From Gentiana macrophylla (taxonomy: Eukaryota > Streptophyta > Magnoliopsida > Gentianales > Gentianaceae): a stretch of DNA of 64,000 nt. The translations under genes were made by a program, and so were the position numbers. Positions 1 through 10,036 of the stretch are shown here, one piece after another; within the stretch, counting starts at the first letter, position 1, and the number at the start of each line of letters is the position of its first letter. The stretch covers positions 52,802,321-52,866,320 of the forward strand of contig CM047808.1 in assembly GCA_026214975.1 (NCBI GenBank). The letters are read 5' to 3'. The notes beneath the pieces are model-generated. The model had not been told where the DNA came from. It ran no database searches and saw nothing but the letters and a program-made list of their open reading frames with translations.

Positions 1-168
1 TGATGTAACTTATACAAAGATCAGACTCTAATAAATCTTATACATTCAGTAATAGACATCTTTTAGCTTTCCACTATAATAGCTGGCTTCAGCACTTCAT
101 CAATGGGTTAAGACAACATTATAATAAATAAGATGAATTATCATCAAAACATAAAATTTTATTTCCAA
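1..168. other. Unassigned sequence left of the first Athila fragment
   Basis: AT-rich sequence with no open frame, terminal repeat or other signal I recognise. It stops where similarity to the Athila LTR end begins (about 169), so it is probably flanking DNA or another decayed element. Confidence 0.4.
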
Positions 169-284
169 CAATATTTTTGTTCTGAAAGAAATAATCGTCT
201 GTTTCCTGAGGATTCAATCCCTGCTCCACTATACTCGTTATAGAGGTTGGAGGTGTTTATTTTTGGTGGTTTAACGACACACCA
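169..284 (+). repeat. 3' end fragment of an Athila LTR (first copy)
   Basis: This stretch nearly repeats the last 115 or so bases of the LTRs ending at 3393 and 13228, including the terminal ACACACCA. It is followed directly by a primer-binding site and gag start. The 5' part of this LTR is missing; similarity stops at about 169. Confidence 0.75.
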
Positions 285-289
285 AATTT

Positions 290-307
290 TGGTTCCGTTG
301 CCGGGGA
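290..307 (+). other. Retrotransposon primer-binding site (tRNA-Asp type), first copy
   Basis: The 18 bases match the known Athila-group primer-binding site, complementary to the 3' end of tRNA-Asp, except for TT in place of GC at the fourth and fifth positions. The site starts five bases after the LTR end. The same variant recurs at 3399. Confidence 0.75.
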
Positions 308-361
308 ACGGCTATAGTATTATTTCTTTTTGGGACTTTGTAACACTAATCGTTGCAGTGC

Positions 362-527
362 ATGCCTAGATCTTCTACAACAGGTGAATTGATATTCGAT
401 CAAGAAATCGAAAAGATAGCAAAGAAACTGAAAAAGGAGGCAAAAGAAGCTTAGAGGCAACTCGAGGCATTCACGTCTTCACCTGATCATGCACTAGATA
501 CAGTTATAGAAGATTCATCGACCGAAG
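362..527 (+). pseudogene. Athila gag N-terminus fragment (first copy)
   Basis: The frame starts MPRSSTTGELIFDQEIEK and is almost the same as the gag start at 3471. It contains the same in-frame TAG after KKEAKEA, so that stop was already in the common ancestor or is tolerated in the family. Similarity to the second copy stops at about 527. The sequence then runs through a short filler into the middle of the second copy's LTR, so the rest of this element has been deleted. Nothing functional is expected from it. Confidence 0.7.
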
Positions 528-576
528 ATCATGCGATTGTATAACTGTTATTGAAATCTCGATTGATGCGATTGTA

Positions 577-2501
577 TGTAACGCCCCGTTCCCAGACACC
601 GAGTCCTTATCCGGAAATGGAACGTTCGGCACGTATAAAATAAAAGTAAATTCATTTTATACGTAAGCCTCTACAACGTCGTATCAAATTAAAGCAAACG
701 GAAGCAAAAAAAACTCAGGTATAAAATTTCTAAACGTTAAAGAATAGAAAAAGGAAATCTAAAAGCGGAAATGTAAATTTATTACATTTGAGAAAGTACG
801 AAAATCCCAAAAGAAAAGTACTACACGTCTCGAAAGACCAAAAATCTACCTCAAAATTATCAAAAGTAATCCAAATGTATAAGTAAAGCAGTAAATGATA
901 AGTCTTCAACGAGCGCCATCAAACGTCGTCGTCGGACTCCTCCTCGAAAACCTGTTCGTCTTCTCATCCCCAAACACATAGAAAACATGCATTTGAGGTA
1001 ATTACAACGTACTTAATAAGAAAGATAATCTATGATAACAACTGTAGTTCATAAGGAAAAGATATTTAAATCGATTGGTTGTTTATGTGAGACCGACTCA
1101 ATCTAGGGTTCATTTCATGTCCATCAACATGAATTGACTAAACGTTTCTACTTAACTTATCTATGTTACAACCGTACTCAAGGGCCCTACGCATATCCAA
1201 GCTGGGGATATTCTTTTGCAACATATTAGTGGATCACACCAATATCCACGGAGACTAGAATAGGTAGACTCCGATAGCTCGCACGTCTCAGCAGAGTCCC
1301 TCCGTACTTAGGGTCTTTGACCTACGGAGTTCTTCCACCTTCAGAGGTAGCACATGCATCACGATTTAGCCTGGTGCCTAGCCAAGAGAGACATGTTGTT
1401 TAATCTTTTACTAGTCAAGCACGTTGATTATTAGGATGATTAACTAGCCACCTAAGTGTTTTCAAATAATCTCCCTCACACCTACTACTCTCTTCCTAGA
1501 CCACTAGACACGGACAAGTCCTAGCAATTACACAGACATTGATGAATGCTAACTCATCAAAGCACAAGCCTATCATGCTCTTCCGACGGATCCGAACTTC
1601 AACTCCCTTTAAGAGTACATTCGGTGTTTAAAGCGAACGAATCGAAGCTCAATTCAGGCTTGTTCAAGTTTATACAAAGGTTAACATATCACGTTTAAAG
1701 GTTTAGAAATGATAAAGCGTACTTATAAGGCTGAACAACAACCAAACGTCCGTTTAAAGACATGGACGCCTGTCTGGAACCTACTGGACGCCCGTCCACT
1801 TTCCCCAGACGCTCATCCCCCCTAAAACAGCTACATCATGAATCCAAAACAACACCTCAGACGCCCGTCCAGGTAATCCAGACGCCCGTCTGAAATGTAG
1901 CCAAGGCATACGCCCGTCCACATGAAGCAGACGCCCGTCCGACCTGGGTTTCGGCTAGAACCCTAAAATCTCCAACACGATTTCCACATCGTTTCTCAAC
2001 CAAACATCAGCAAAATTAACACAGTGAAGCACAAAAAACCTCATCTAAATGTACCATATCATCCATAGTCATTAACCAAAGCAAAACTCATCTTCCTAAC
2101 ACCAATACTTCTTAAGAAAAGATCTAATCCTTACAACTAAGAATTGAAATCATAGGAATAGTTTTTCTTACCTATACGCAGCCCCAAAACTGATCAAAAC
2201 CTCAACAAAAGGCTGCAGCTTTTCCAACCAAACTGGTATCAAGACGATGCTTTCCTCACGATAATTCCAACGCTCTCGTCTGATCTGAAAACAACCAAGA
2301 ATTGCTTCAGTTATTGGTGAAACTTTCCCAACTCTCAATTCTCTCCTTGAATGCGCAGAAGAGAAGAAAAACGTGGCTGCTTCTTTTTGTAATTAGGTTA
2401 TGGGGATTATCAGTCTAATTTTTCCTTTAATTACCACTTCCCATTACAAATCCTTAATTTTCCATAAACACCCTTATTACCAAAATTCAGATTTTCTTTT
2501 T

Positions 2502-2549
<48 letters not shown>

Positions 2550-2665
2550 CGAAATATATATATGTACACGTCCAATAATTTAACTCCGAATAAAAGGAAC
2601 CGAACCCAATATTTCGTTTTCGCAAAAAAGACACTTTGCTCTTTCCCGGAAATCGGAATATTACA
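577..2665. mobile_element. Solo LTR, 2089 bp, with 5-bp target-site duplication
   Basis: It starts TGTAACGCCCCG and ends GGAATATTACA, so the ends are TG and CA with short inverted repeats TGTAA/TTACA. It is flanked by direct repeats TTGTA at 572-576 and 2666-2670. The homologous Athila LTR at 12481-12500 lacks the insert and has one TTGTA. There is no internal primer-binding site, coding region or second LTR, which is the structure left by LTR-LTR recombination. The TGTAACGCCCC start is common among plant gypsy LTRs; I cannot name the family. Inside are clustered GACGCCCGTCC motifs (1768-1955) and an (AT)n tract. Confidence 0.85.
2504..2544. repeat. (AT)n microsatellite inside the solo LTR
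   Basis: About 20 uninterrupted AT dinucleotides, likely to vary in length between individuals. Confidence 0.95.
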
Positions 2666-3398
2666 TTGTAAGACCTAAATGATTTTCATCCTTCCTGGTT
2701 TACTGATATTTAATCGTTTTCCGGCCAATAATTTGATGACTACATAATTGATTTAGTCGTTTTTGCAGGATAACTAATTCGTTATTTAGTCAATTACCAA
2801 TTAAAACGATAAATACGTCAACGTTTATTGGTTTTGATATAGTGGTAAATGATATGATTTTTCCGGTTCGTAGCCCGTAGAATCCACTATCATGAAAACG
2901 AAAAATCTAGGTTAAAATTAGTCCGGTTGGATTAGTACCTTGAATTGGGTCTCTCAAATCTTAGTGCTTCCGGGATTCCAAACTTTTATGACCATGTCTA
3001 GGAGTGTCTTCCGGTTAGAGTATAATTAACGACCATGTCTTGATTATCGAATTTAGGAGAGATTGGTCGCTTGGCGGTTGTCGGTGGCTATAACCATTTT
3101 ATTAATAAATTAGTGAGTCATTCTTGTGTCAATGATCAATCAAGGTGGAAATAACTACTTTAGCTGGAGCCTTCTTATTATTGATTTTATTACTACTTTA
3201 TATCTCTTTTGTCTTGATTATTAGAACTCTTCATTTTAGTTACTTCAATTTTAGTCAATACACAACCACTTGGATTTCTATATTTTTGTTCTGAAAGAAA
3301 TAATCGTTTGTTCCCTGAGGATTCGATCCCTGCTCCACTATACTCATTATAGAGGTTGGAGGTGTTTATTTTTGGTGGTTTAATGACACACCAAATTT

Positions 3399-3416
3399 TG
3401 GTTCCGTTGCCGGGGA
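3399..3416 (+). other. Primer-binding site of Athila element I (tRNA-Asp type)
   Basis: Same 18-base variant as at 290-307, five bases after the 5' LTR end at 3393. It fits the Athila-group tRNA-Asp site with two substitutions. Confidence 0.8.
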
Positions 3417-3470
3417 ACGGCTATAGTATTATTTATTTTTGGGACTTTGTAACACTAATCGTTGCAGTGC

Positions 3471-5162
3471 ATGCCTAGATCTTCTAGAACAGGTGAATTG
3501 ATATTCGATCAAGAAATCAAAAAGACAGCTAAGAAACTGAAAAAGGAGGCAAAAGAAGCTTAGAGGCAACTCGAGGCATTCACATCTTCACCTGATCATG
3601 CACTAGATACAGTTATAGAAGATTCATCAACCGAAGAAGATGTCTTATCTAAAACTGAGTCTGAAGAGATGGCAGAGAATCAAGAGACTGAGAGAACACT
3701 AAAAGAAATGGCATCTCCGGATTTTGATTAACATCCTATATGCATAGCATTCCCGGAGATGGACCAACCATTCGAGTTCAAGGCATCATTGATGCACGCA
3801 CTGCCTACGTATCATGGATTTGCACTAGAAGATCCGTATAAGCACTTAATGGATCATTATTTGGCCTGCACCACACAGACAGGGTATGACAGAGGATCAA
3901 ATGAAGCTCAGAACATTTGCATACACCTTAGAAGGAAAAGCCAAGAGTTTGTTCTATTCGCTTCCTTCCGGATCTATTACAACATGGGCTTCCATGAGGG
4001 CAAAGTTCATGGAAAGATTATTCCCCGCTTCACGAGCTTTTAACATCAGAAAAGATATATATGGAATCAGACAGCAGCCAGAGGAACATTATTTGACTAT
4101 TGGGAGAGGTTCAACCATTTGCTTGCAAGTTGTCCACATCATCAGATTCCAGAACAATTACTCATTCAGTATTTCTATGAGGGACTTGTACCAAAGGAAA
4201 GGAGAATAATTGAAGCAGCAAGCGGTGGAGCTTTCATGAACCAAACATGTGAAAATGCCAACAGTTTGGCTCAAGAGGGGATGAGGCACAAACAGTGAAC
4301 GAAGCAAACTTCTCCGCCATTGACCAACGCCTCGACACACTGACATCATTGGTTGAGAAGAAGGCGACAGGGAAGATACTTCAAGTAAAGACTTGTGGTG
4401 TATGTTCGATGGTAGGACACCAAACTGATATGTGTCCTACTTTGCAAGAGGAGAGTACATAGCAAGTGAATGTAGCCGGTGGTTTCAAGGGCAGCAACAA
4501 TTGAGGTATGATCCATATTCGAATACTTATAATTCAGGTTGGAGGGATCATCCTAATTTCAGCTATAAGCCACAGGACACAACAACAACCATTCTTACCT
4601 CAACCACAATATCAACAACCACAGGTACCCGCACTTTTAGGCCCCTCTATGGAAGAAATGATGAAGAGTTTGACATCTTCTTTGCAACAAACTGTACAAC
4701 AGGAGGTCCGGAAAATATGGCAGGACCACTTAAAATTTCAAACAGAGACAAGAACAGGACAAAGAAATCTTGAGACCCAAATGTCTCAATTGGCCTCCAC
4801 GGTAAGTCAATTGCAAGAAAACCAAGGAAAGCTCCCTTCTCAAGTGGTAATAAATCCAAAGGAAAATGTGAGTGCAGTTGTGCTAAGGAGTGGAAAGAAG
4901 TTAAAAGAGCCACTTGAGAAGAGTAAAGTTGAAAAAAAAGCCGATTAAAGAGAAAGATGAGCACAATAGAGAAGAGTCTAATTCAAAGCAAGAGAGAAAT
5001 TCTATTAGGGATAAGCCGAACTATGTGGAACCACCACTTTTCCCTAGAAGGTTAGCCAAAAGCAAGAAGGATGATGAAGATAGAGCATCATGGGAAACTT
5101 TCAAAAAGGTGGAAATTAACCTTCCATTGATTGAGGCAATCAAGCAAGTCCTAAGATATGCA
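3471..5162 (+). pseudogene. Athila gag (capsid/nucleocapsid) pseudogene
   Basis: Athila-type gag, starting MPRSSRTGELIFDQEIKK. Gag would form the virus-like particle that packages the RNA. Recognisable parts are the N-terminal basic helix, a capsid core around 3760-4210 in shifting frames (HALPTYHGFALEDPYKHL, then FAYTLEGKAKSLFYSLP) and a Gln/Lys-rich C-terminal linker at 4508-5165. The frame is broken by an early TAG after residue 30, a TAA near 3730 and several frameshifts. The start was chosen because it lies 55 bases after the primer-binding site and is shared with the first copy. Clearly non-functional as one polyprotein. Confidence 0.75.
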
Positions 5163-5168
5163 TAGTTT

Positions 5169-6053
5169 TTGAAGGAACAATGCACAAAGAAACTCAAAGT
5201 GGGTCTAGATAAGAAAGTGTTGGTAAACGAGAACGTTTCGGCCGTCATACAGAGGAAACTACCACAAAAATGCAAGGATCGAGGTATGTATGCTATTCCT
5301 TGTGTAATTGGTCAAAAGATAATTGAGAGAGCTATGTTGGATTTAGGTGCATCCATAAATGTTATGCCATTTTCGGTCTATAAGGAACTTAATCTTAGTC
5401 CATTAAAAGAAACAAGAGTAGTCATTCAATTAGCTGATCGATCTCATTCGTATCTGGAGGGTATGATAGAGGATGTATTGGTTAAAGTGAATGAACACAT
5501 TAATCCAGCTGATTTTTACATAGTTGACATGGATGATAAATATTCACCCCACCCCTCACTTATTTTGTTGGGTAGACCTTTCATGAAAACAGCTAAGACG
5601 AAAATTGATGTGGATAAGGGTACTCTTACGTTTGAGTTTGATAATAAATTGGTCACATATAACATTTTTTATGATGTAGAGCACCCAAACAATCACGAGT
5701 CTGTTTTTCATGTTAGTGTCAATGAGTATATTGTTGATGATCTTGTTGAAATGAACCTTCTGAAAGAGGGGCTTGAGTTGTTGTGTCCAAGGAGTTTAAC
5801 AGGTATGGATGCTCGAAAAGAGGATGAGAATGAGTCACTCAACTTGAGTAAGCCGATCCATGTAGGAGAAAGCGAGACCACTTCGGTTATGAAGGAAAAG
5901 GGGTGGAGTACATTGATGACAGAAAGCCTTACTTGGGCGTTGAGGAGACTAAAAGAGTTTTTGGCTATCAATGAGGATATTCTTTTTAATCCGAGGTTAC
6001 AATTCATTCCAGTGAAGTTACCGTTGCGTTGGGATATATGGGAAGCACCGTGA
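5169..6053 (+). pseudogene. Athila pol remnant: aspartic protease domain, 294 codons
   Basis: An open stretch with a retropepsin-like core. LDLGASINVMP (about residues 57-67) is the plant gypsy form of the Asp-Ser/Thr-Gly active-site loop, here DLGAS. ILLGRPFMKTAKTKIDV (about 131-147) is the second conserved strand/flap region. In a full element this protease cuts Gag-Pol and reverse transcriptase follows. Here the frame ends after about 90 unassigned residues, with no polymerase domain, and the next bases (about 6090-6115, GGGAGGCAACCCAA) belong to the region after pol. So RT, RNase H and integrase are deleted. The apparent ATG is only the first Met after a stop; the natural frame would be joined to gag. 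Confidence 0.75.
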
Positions 6054-6495
6054 TTGAACAAGTTTGTCTAGCCAAAGACGTGAAAGAAAGGCGCTGATTG
6101 GGAGGCAACCCAATATCAAAAAAAAAAAAAAAAAAAAGAGAGAAGAGGAATCTGGGGACTGGGGGTAATATAATTTCGATGTGATCACATCGATTTTAAG
6201 GTTTTTTTTTTGTCCAGCATTTTGGTCCAAGAAACATAGAGTAAATAAATAATGATGTGATCACATCATTTAGTAAGCTGGACTACCACACACAAACAAA
6301 AAACAAAAAAAGCCCACTTGCGTTCCACTTTATCCCAATCACCCGTATGCTATCAAATCCTTTCCCTACTATATTCCTTTTTCCTCCTTTCCATCACCCC
6401 CCAACCACCCAAAAAAAAAAAAAAAAAAAAAAAAAAACACATGCACATTTTTTTCCCTTTCTTCTCCTTGTAAATCTTCACCCCACGTCCCATCC
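6054..6495 (+). other. Post-pol non-coding part of Athila element I, left of the CACTA insertion
   Basis: Contains the GGGAGGCAACCCAA motif usual downstream of Athila pol, two poly-A tracts (6118-6137 and 6412-6437) and C/A-rich sequence. No credible gene. It continues at 10050 after the CACTA element. Confidence 0.5.
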
Positions 6496-6508
6496 CACTA
6501 CTACAAAT
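6496..6508 (+). repeat. CACTA left terminal inverted repeat
   Basis: Matches the inverted complement of 10037-10049 at 12 of 13 positions. It abuts the TCC duplication. Confidence 0.93.
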
Positions 6509-6518
6509 ACGTTCTTTT

Positions 6519-6885
6519 GGGACGACAAAATGTCGTCCATAATAATCAAAAGTCGTCCCGTTTTTATGTTTAGGGACGTCTCTAAAGGTTCGTCTCAAAA
6601 AATAAGAGGATTTTCTGTTGGGACGACATGTCGTCCCTAAAGATCCATCGATGACGTGGCAAATTTTTTATTCAACGCTAACGTGGCTTGCTTTTTTGGG
6701 ACGACAATGTCGTCCCTAAAGATAAATTAATTTATATTATTCCTAAATTAATTTATATTATTTATATTATTTCACAAAACCAAAATAAATAATTTAAATT
6801 TTATTAGGGACGACAATGTCGTCCCTAAAAATGTACACTAAATTTAATTTAATTTCAGGAAATGAGCTATTTTTTGGGACGACAT
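6519..6885. repeat. Left subterminal palindrome array of the CACTA element
   Basis: Palindromes of the form GGGACGAC..GTCGTCCC lie at 6519-6538, 6620-6637, 6698-6716 and 6807-6825. A half-site starts at 6876, and single GTCGTCCC or GGGACG words lie between. Each could fold into a hairpin or bind a dimeric protein. CACTA transposases are known to bind short repeated subterminal motifs, which is the likely role. Confidence 0.85.
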
Positions 6886-7103
6886 CGGCTATGATTTTTT
6901 TTATTTTTATTTTGGCAGCATTTGTTTTAAAAATCAAAGCATAACATTAACATGAATCAAAAATCATCTAAATGAACCAAAAATCATCCAAATGAACCAA
7001 AACTACTAGCTAGGGGATGAATAAACATAATAATAATATGAAAATCGTAAATTACATCGTAACGTACGGTTAACCAACAAAATATTTAAAACAAAGTTAT
7101 AAG

Positions 7104-7286
7104 TTATGTTTGTGATCCATCGTGTGTACCATCGCCCTGATCCTCATTACCATCCTCATCACCATCATCATCATCATCTATGCCAAACGTTGTATTATTT
7201 GTTTTGTTGTAGTGGGCGAAGAAGAAGTCTAGCATAGTCTTTTGTTTCATTTTGGCTTTTTCCAACTTTGCCAACTCCTTCTTCAT
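7104..7286 (-). pseudogene. CACTA-derived C-terminal ORF (TNPA-like tail?), 60 codons
   Basis: The short open frame encodes a Lys/Glu-rich helix (KKELAKLEKAKMKQKTMLDFF) and then an acidic Asp/Gly tail ending GTHDGSQT. Extending the frame upstream gives EEEAYRDL, then TGA (one change from CGA), then SRWMKKEL. The true reading frame was therefore longer and has a CpG-decay-type stop. It sits just after the captured exons and before the left terminal repeat, where CACTA elements end their TNPA-type gene. I assign it to the transposon by position and style only; no catalytic motif is visible. Confidence 0.4.
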
Positions 7287-7315
7287 CCATCTACTTCAAA
7301 GATCACGGTATGCTT

Positions 7316-8125
7316 CTTTCCTCCTCGATTTAGTCGGTTTTGTTGTTGACTAGATAAGTTACCAGTTTCAGAAGAGATCCTGAATTCCATAAGCAAAAGA
7401 TTAGGTCAGATCTATGAAAACAAACATATACTATCCAAGAAACAGAAACAGGAAATGGATGTTGACCCTCACTCCTTGCCAAAGAAGGGTAATGCATATT
7501 GAACCATCCTGCTCAAGATACACGAATCACCGTATAAGACATTGACACTTCATTCAAAGAAAATGGCCTGCTACACCAACCCCCCTGCGCCCTGCCCTCC
7601 CGGGTTGTAGACAGAAATTATACATTCAAGAAACAGAAGCAAACTAAGAATATTCATATGGGAATAAGGCTGCAAACTAGTCAATATGATTCATCCATGT
7701 AAGCAATTTAATTTCAGGGAACTAACCTCTTTGATGATTGTCGAGTACAATGTGAAACGCTATTGTTCTGAAACCAAGAACATGTTTTGTTAAGGCCAAA
7801 AGTAACATAAAAAAACAGTTGGAAAGCTGAAAATTAGGTTAAAATTAGGACATTGTGAAAGTTTCGTAGGATTTATCAAATCAAGACATGTAAATAACAG
7901 AAGATCAAGAAAAAATTCACACAGATTTCTTGCCTCATTTGTATTAAGCCAATTCTTGCAGAGTTCACCACTATCAGCTCTGTAACTTTGAGAAAGATTC
8001 TTAAATCCCAACATCTCCATTGTTGGAGCTTGCATTCCCATCGAGCTTTCCATCATCGTATTAATAAACAATTCCTCTGTTGTATTTCTATACAAATCCG
8101 AAGTACCCTCTTCCTCCATTTCCAT
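7316..8125 (-). pseudogene. IPD3: Captured CYCLOPS/IPD3-like gene fragment (exons 1-3 with introns)
   Basis: CYCLOPS/IPD3 is the nuclear transcription factor phosphorylated by CCaMK in root-nodule and arbuscular-mycorrhizal symbiosis. Exon 1 (8125-7934, 64 codons) contains YRNTTEELFINTMMES and PTMEMLGFKNLSQSYRADS, which closely match the family's N-terminus as I know it. Exon 2 (7767-7727, 41 nt) starts after a good acceptor (TTGGTTTCAG), reads NNSVSHCTRQSSKR and ends AGAG/GTTAGT. Exon 3 starts at 7379 after GGAATTCAG and continues in phase with ISSETGNLSSQQQ, also family-like. Intron 1 has a GC donor (GAG/GCAAGA). Homology stops near 7320, where CACTA coding-like sequence begins. Retained introns imply capture of genomic DNA, not a retrocopy. 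The DNA-binding and activation domains are missing, so it cannot act as full CYCLOPS. Confidence 0.85.
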
Positions 8126-8198
8126 GATATATTATTCCAACTATTTCTTCTTTAACAAAACAAAATCCAATCTTTTTCTTTAGAAAAAAAAACCCTTC

Positions 8199-8396
8199 AC
8201 GTTTTCTTTGTCTTAAAAACTCAAATAGTTTATATGCATACACAGTATAGTATCATTTCCTTCAAACATGGGTTTTCATGAAATGGTTTGAACCCGAAAC
8301 TCGGAAACACTTGACATTTTCTTTGTAGCAAAAACTCAAACACTTTATATGCATAGAATCATTCAAACATGGGTTTTCATCGACATGGTTTGAATA
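8199..8396. repeat. Diverged tandem duplication upstream of the captured exon
   Basis: About 8199-8290 and 8317-8396 share TTTATATGCATA, a common CAAACATGGGTTTTCAT core and matching flanks, with small indels. It lies in the 5' flank or 5'UTR of the captured gene fragment. Confidence 0.6.
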
Positions 8397-8729
8397 ATGA
8401 AACTCATTAAGTTATAACAATTGAATCATTGCTAAGACTAGAAAATTACACAAAGGTAAGAACAAAAGATGAATAATTACAATGATTAGTAGTCAAACAG
8501 AAAGAAACATGTCAAGAATATTTCTTCTTGCAGTTCAACATGTGATTTTCAAAGAACATTAGTTTCATTAGTATACAAGATTTCATTAAGGCACAAGTAA
8601 AGTTAGTATCTCATTTTTAGGCACAAGGTCATGTCTAGTTTCATACGTGTTAAGTGTTAATAGACAATTTAAATACAAGCTATCAACTATAAGGCAAAGT
8701 ATTGCATAGATTCTACATGTGCAAGGAAA

Positions 8730-8820
8730 GCGAGATTTTCTGTAGATCTCGTAATTACGGGGTTTGCAATAGATCCCCTAACTATTGAGATTTGCAGTAG
8801 CACCTCTAACTACACTGACC
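8730..8820. repeat. Short tandem repeat of about 30 bp inside the CACTA element
   Basis: Three imperfect units share a TTTGCARTAGATCCCCTAACTA-like core. No coding potential. Confidence 0.45.
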
Positions 8821-8936
8821 TCAAGCAATTTCTTTGTTTGCTAAGCCGAGTAACTACAACACCTTCTTCGGAAAGTAAGTGGACTGATATATCCAATAAC
8901 CTGATTCAAAGACATATTCCCCTGTAATATATAGGC

Positions 8937-9026
8937 AGTAGAATAATGATTATCAATCTTTAACATCAACAATGAAATTAACCTTTCACAAAAATGAACG
9001 TGTAGTAGAATAATGATTATCAATCT
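8937..9026. repeat. Direct repeat of 23 bp
   Basis: The same 23 bases, beginning AGTAGAATAATGATTATC, occur at 8937-8959 and 9004-9026. They look like a small duplication within the CACTA interior. Confidence 0.7.
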
Positions 9027-9450
9027 GTTTTTTTTTTAGGACCTATATATCTTTGTATTTAAGAATGAATTTTTTTCCCCAAAAAAAAGTGTGAAATTTT
9101 TCAGGACCTATAAGTTTTTCTTTGATTGTCCAATTTTGTCCAAGACACTTAAATTATCATTTTACTAATTAAGCTAAACAACGTCACCGACTCACTAACT
9201 CTCAAACCCAACATAATAATTAAAATAAAAAAATAAAAAAACAGAATAATCGGCATAAAGCTGCACTTGAGCCTAGAAATTCATCTCCAGAATGGGCAGC
9301 CCCACCAATAATTCATTCAATACATTTAAATAAAGTATAGAAAAACCATCCGAATACAAAATAAATCCCATAAATGAAAGCAGCAGCCAGGATTAAGAAC
9401 ACAAATTATATAAATAAATAAATAAACCAGCAAAACGGAAAAAACAATAC

Positions 9451-9580
9451 CTGAAATGGAAGCAAGCGGCAGCCAAGGCTGTTGAGCAAATTGGGACTGT
9501 GTGGGAGGCAGCCTGCGGCGTGGAGACTGGAGCACGACGGTGCAGCGGCGGTTGCAGGACACAGGAGGAAGATGGGAAAA
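9451..9580 (-). other. Possible 5' non-coding or leader exon of the CACTA transcript
   Basis: On the minus strand this is a local GC-rich patch in an AT-rich element, ending in a good splice donor (CATTTCAG/GTATTG at 9451). It lies just inside the right subterminal array, where CACTA transcripts usually start, and upstream of the captured exons in the same direction. A chimeric message is plausible but unproven. The short ORF starting at 9562 may be spurious. Confidence 0.35.
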
Positions 9581-9703
9581 AATTAGGAATTTAGGAGGCG
9601 AGCTGGGTTTGTTTTATGAAGTTAAATAATTAGGTGTATTAGTGTAAGGTAAATATAAATAAAAAAATAAAAAAAATCGCTTTTGATAAAAATTTCATTT
9701 TTA

Positions 9704-10011
9704 GGGACGACATATGTCGTCCCTATTAAACAAATAAAAATTCAAGTTATTTCATGAAATTTTGGGTGGGAAAAAATTAAAAAACTTTGTTGTCCCTAAA
9801 GAGTTTCCCGGGTAAAATTTGCCACTCTGGAATCCACGTGGCTGGGCGGGAAATTTAATGATTATTAGGGACGACAATGTCGTCCCAAATAATAAAGAAT
9901 CGTCCCGAAAGCTTTGAATTTCTCATATTTAATTAATCGAACGTTGACCGATCTTTAGGGACGACATGTCGTCCCTAATAATCGTTATTTTGAGACGACA
10001 AATGTCGTCCC
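9704..10011. repeat. Right subterminal palindrome array of the CACTA element
   Basis: Copies of the same palindrome lie at 9704-9723, 9868-9886, 9958-9975 and 9992-10011, plus a single TCGTCCC near 9901. The spacing is irregular, as at the left end. Confidence 0.85.
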
Positions 10012-10036
10012 TAAAGGTACGGTCTCTAAAAACCTA

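Larger units (their letters stand above)
546..3393 (+). repeat. Truncated 5' LTR of Athila element I, interrupted by a solo LTR
   Basis: Bases 546-576 and 2671-3393 align end to end with 12466-13228 of the 3' LTR. About 650 bases of the LTR start are missing. The interruption at 577-2665 is a separate insertion. The uninterrupted 3' LTR copy serves as the empty site and shows a single TTGTA at 12492-12496. Confidence 0.8.

Noticed and set aside
6257..6640. Plus-strand ORF crossing a poly-A run and the CACTA left end
   Set aside because: It bridges two unrelated sequences across the transposon boundary, and the Lys run is a poly-A artefact.
9326..9562. 78-codon minus-strand ORF inside the CACTA element
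   Set aside because: It runs through a likely splice donor at 9451 into AT-rich intron sequence. Better read as a leader exon than as a protein.
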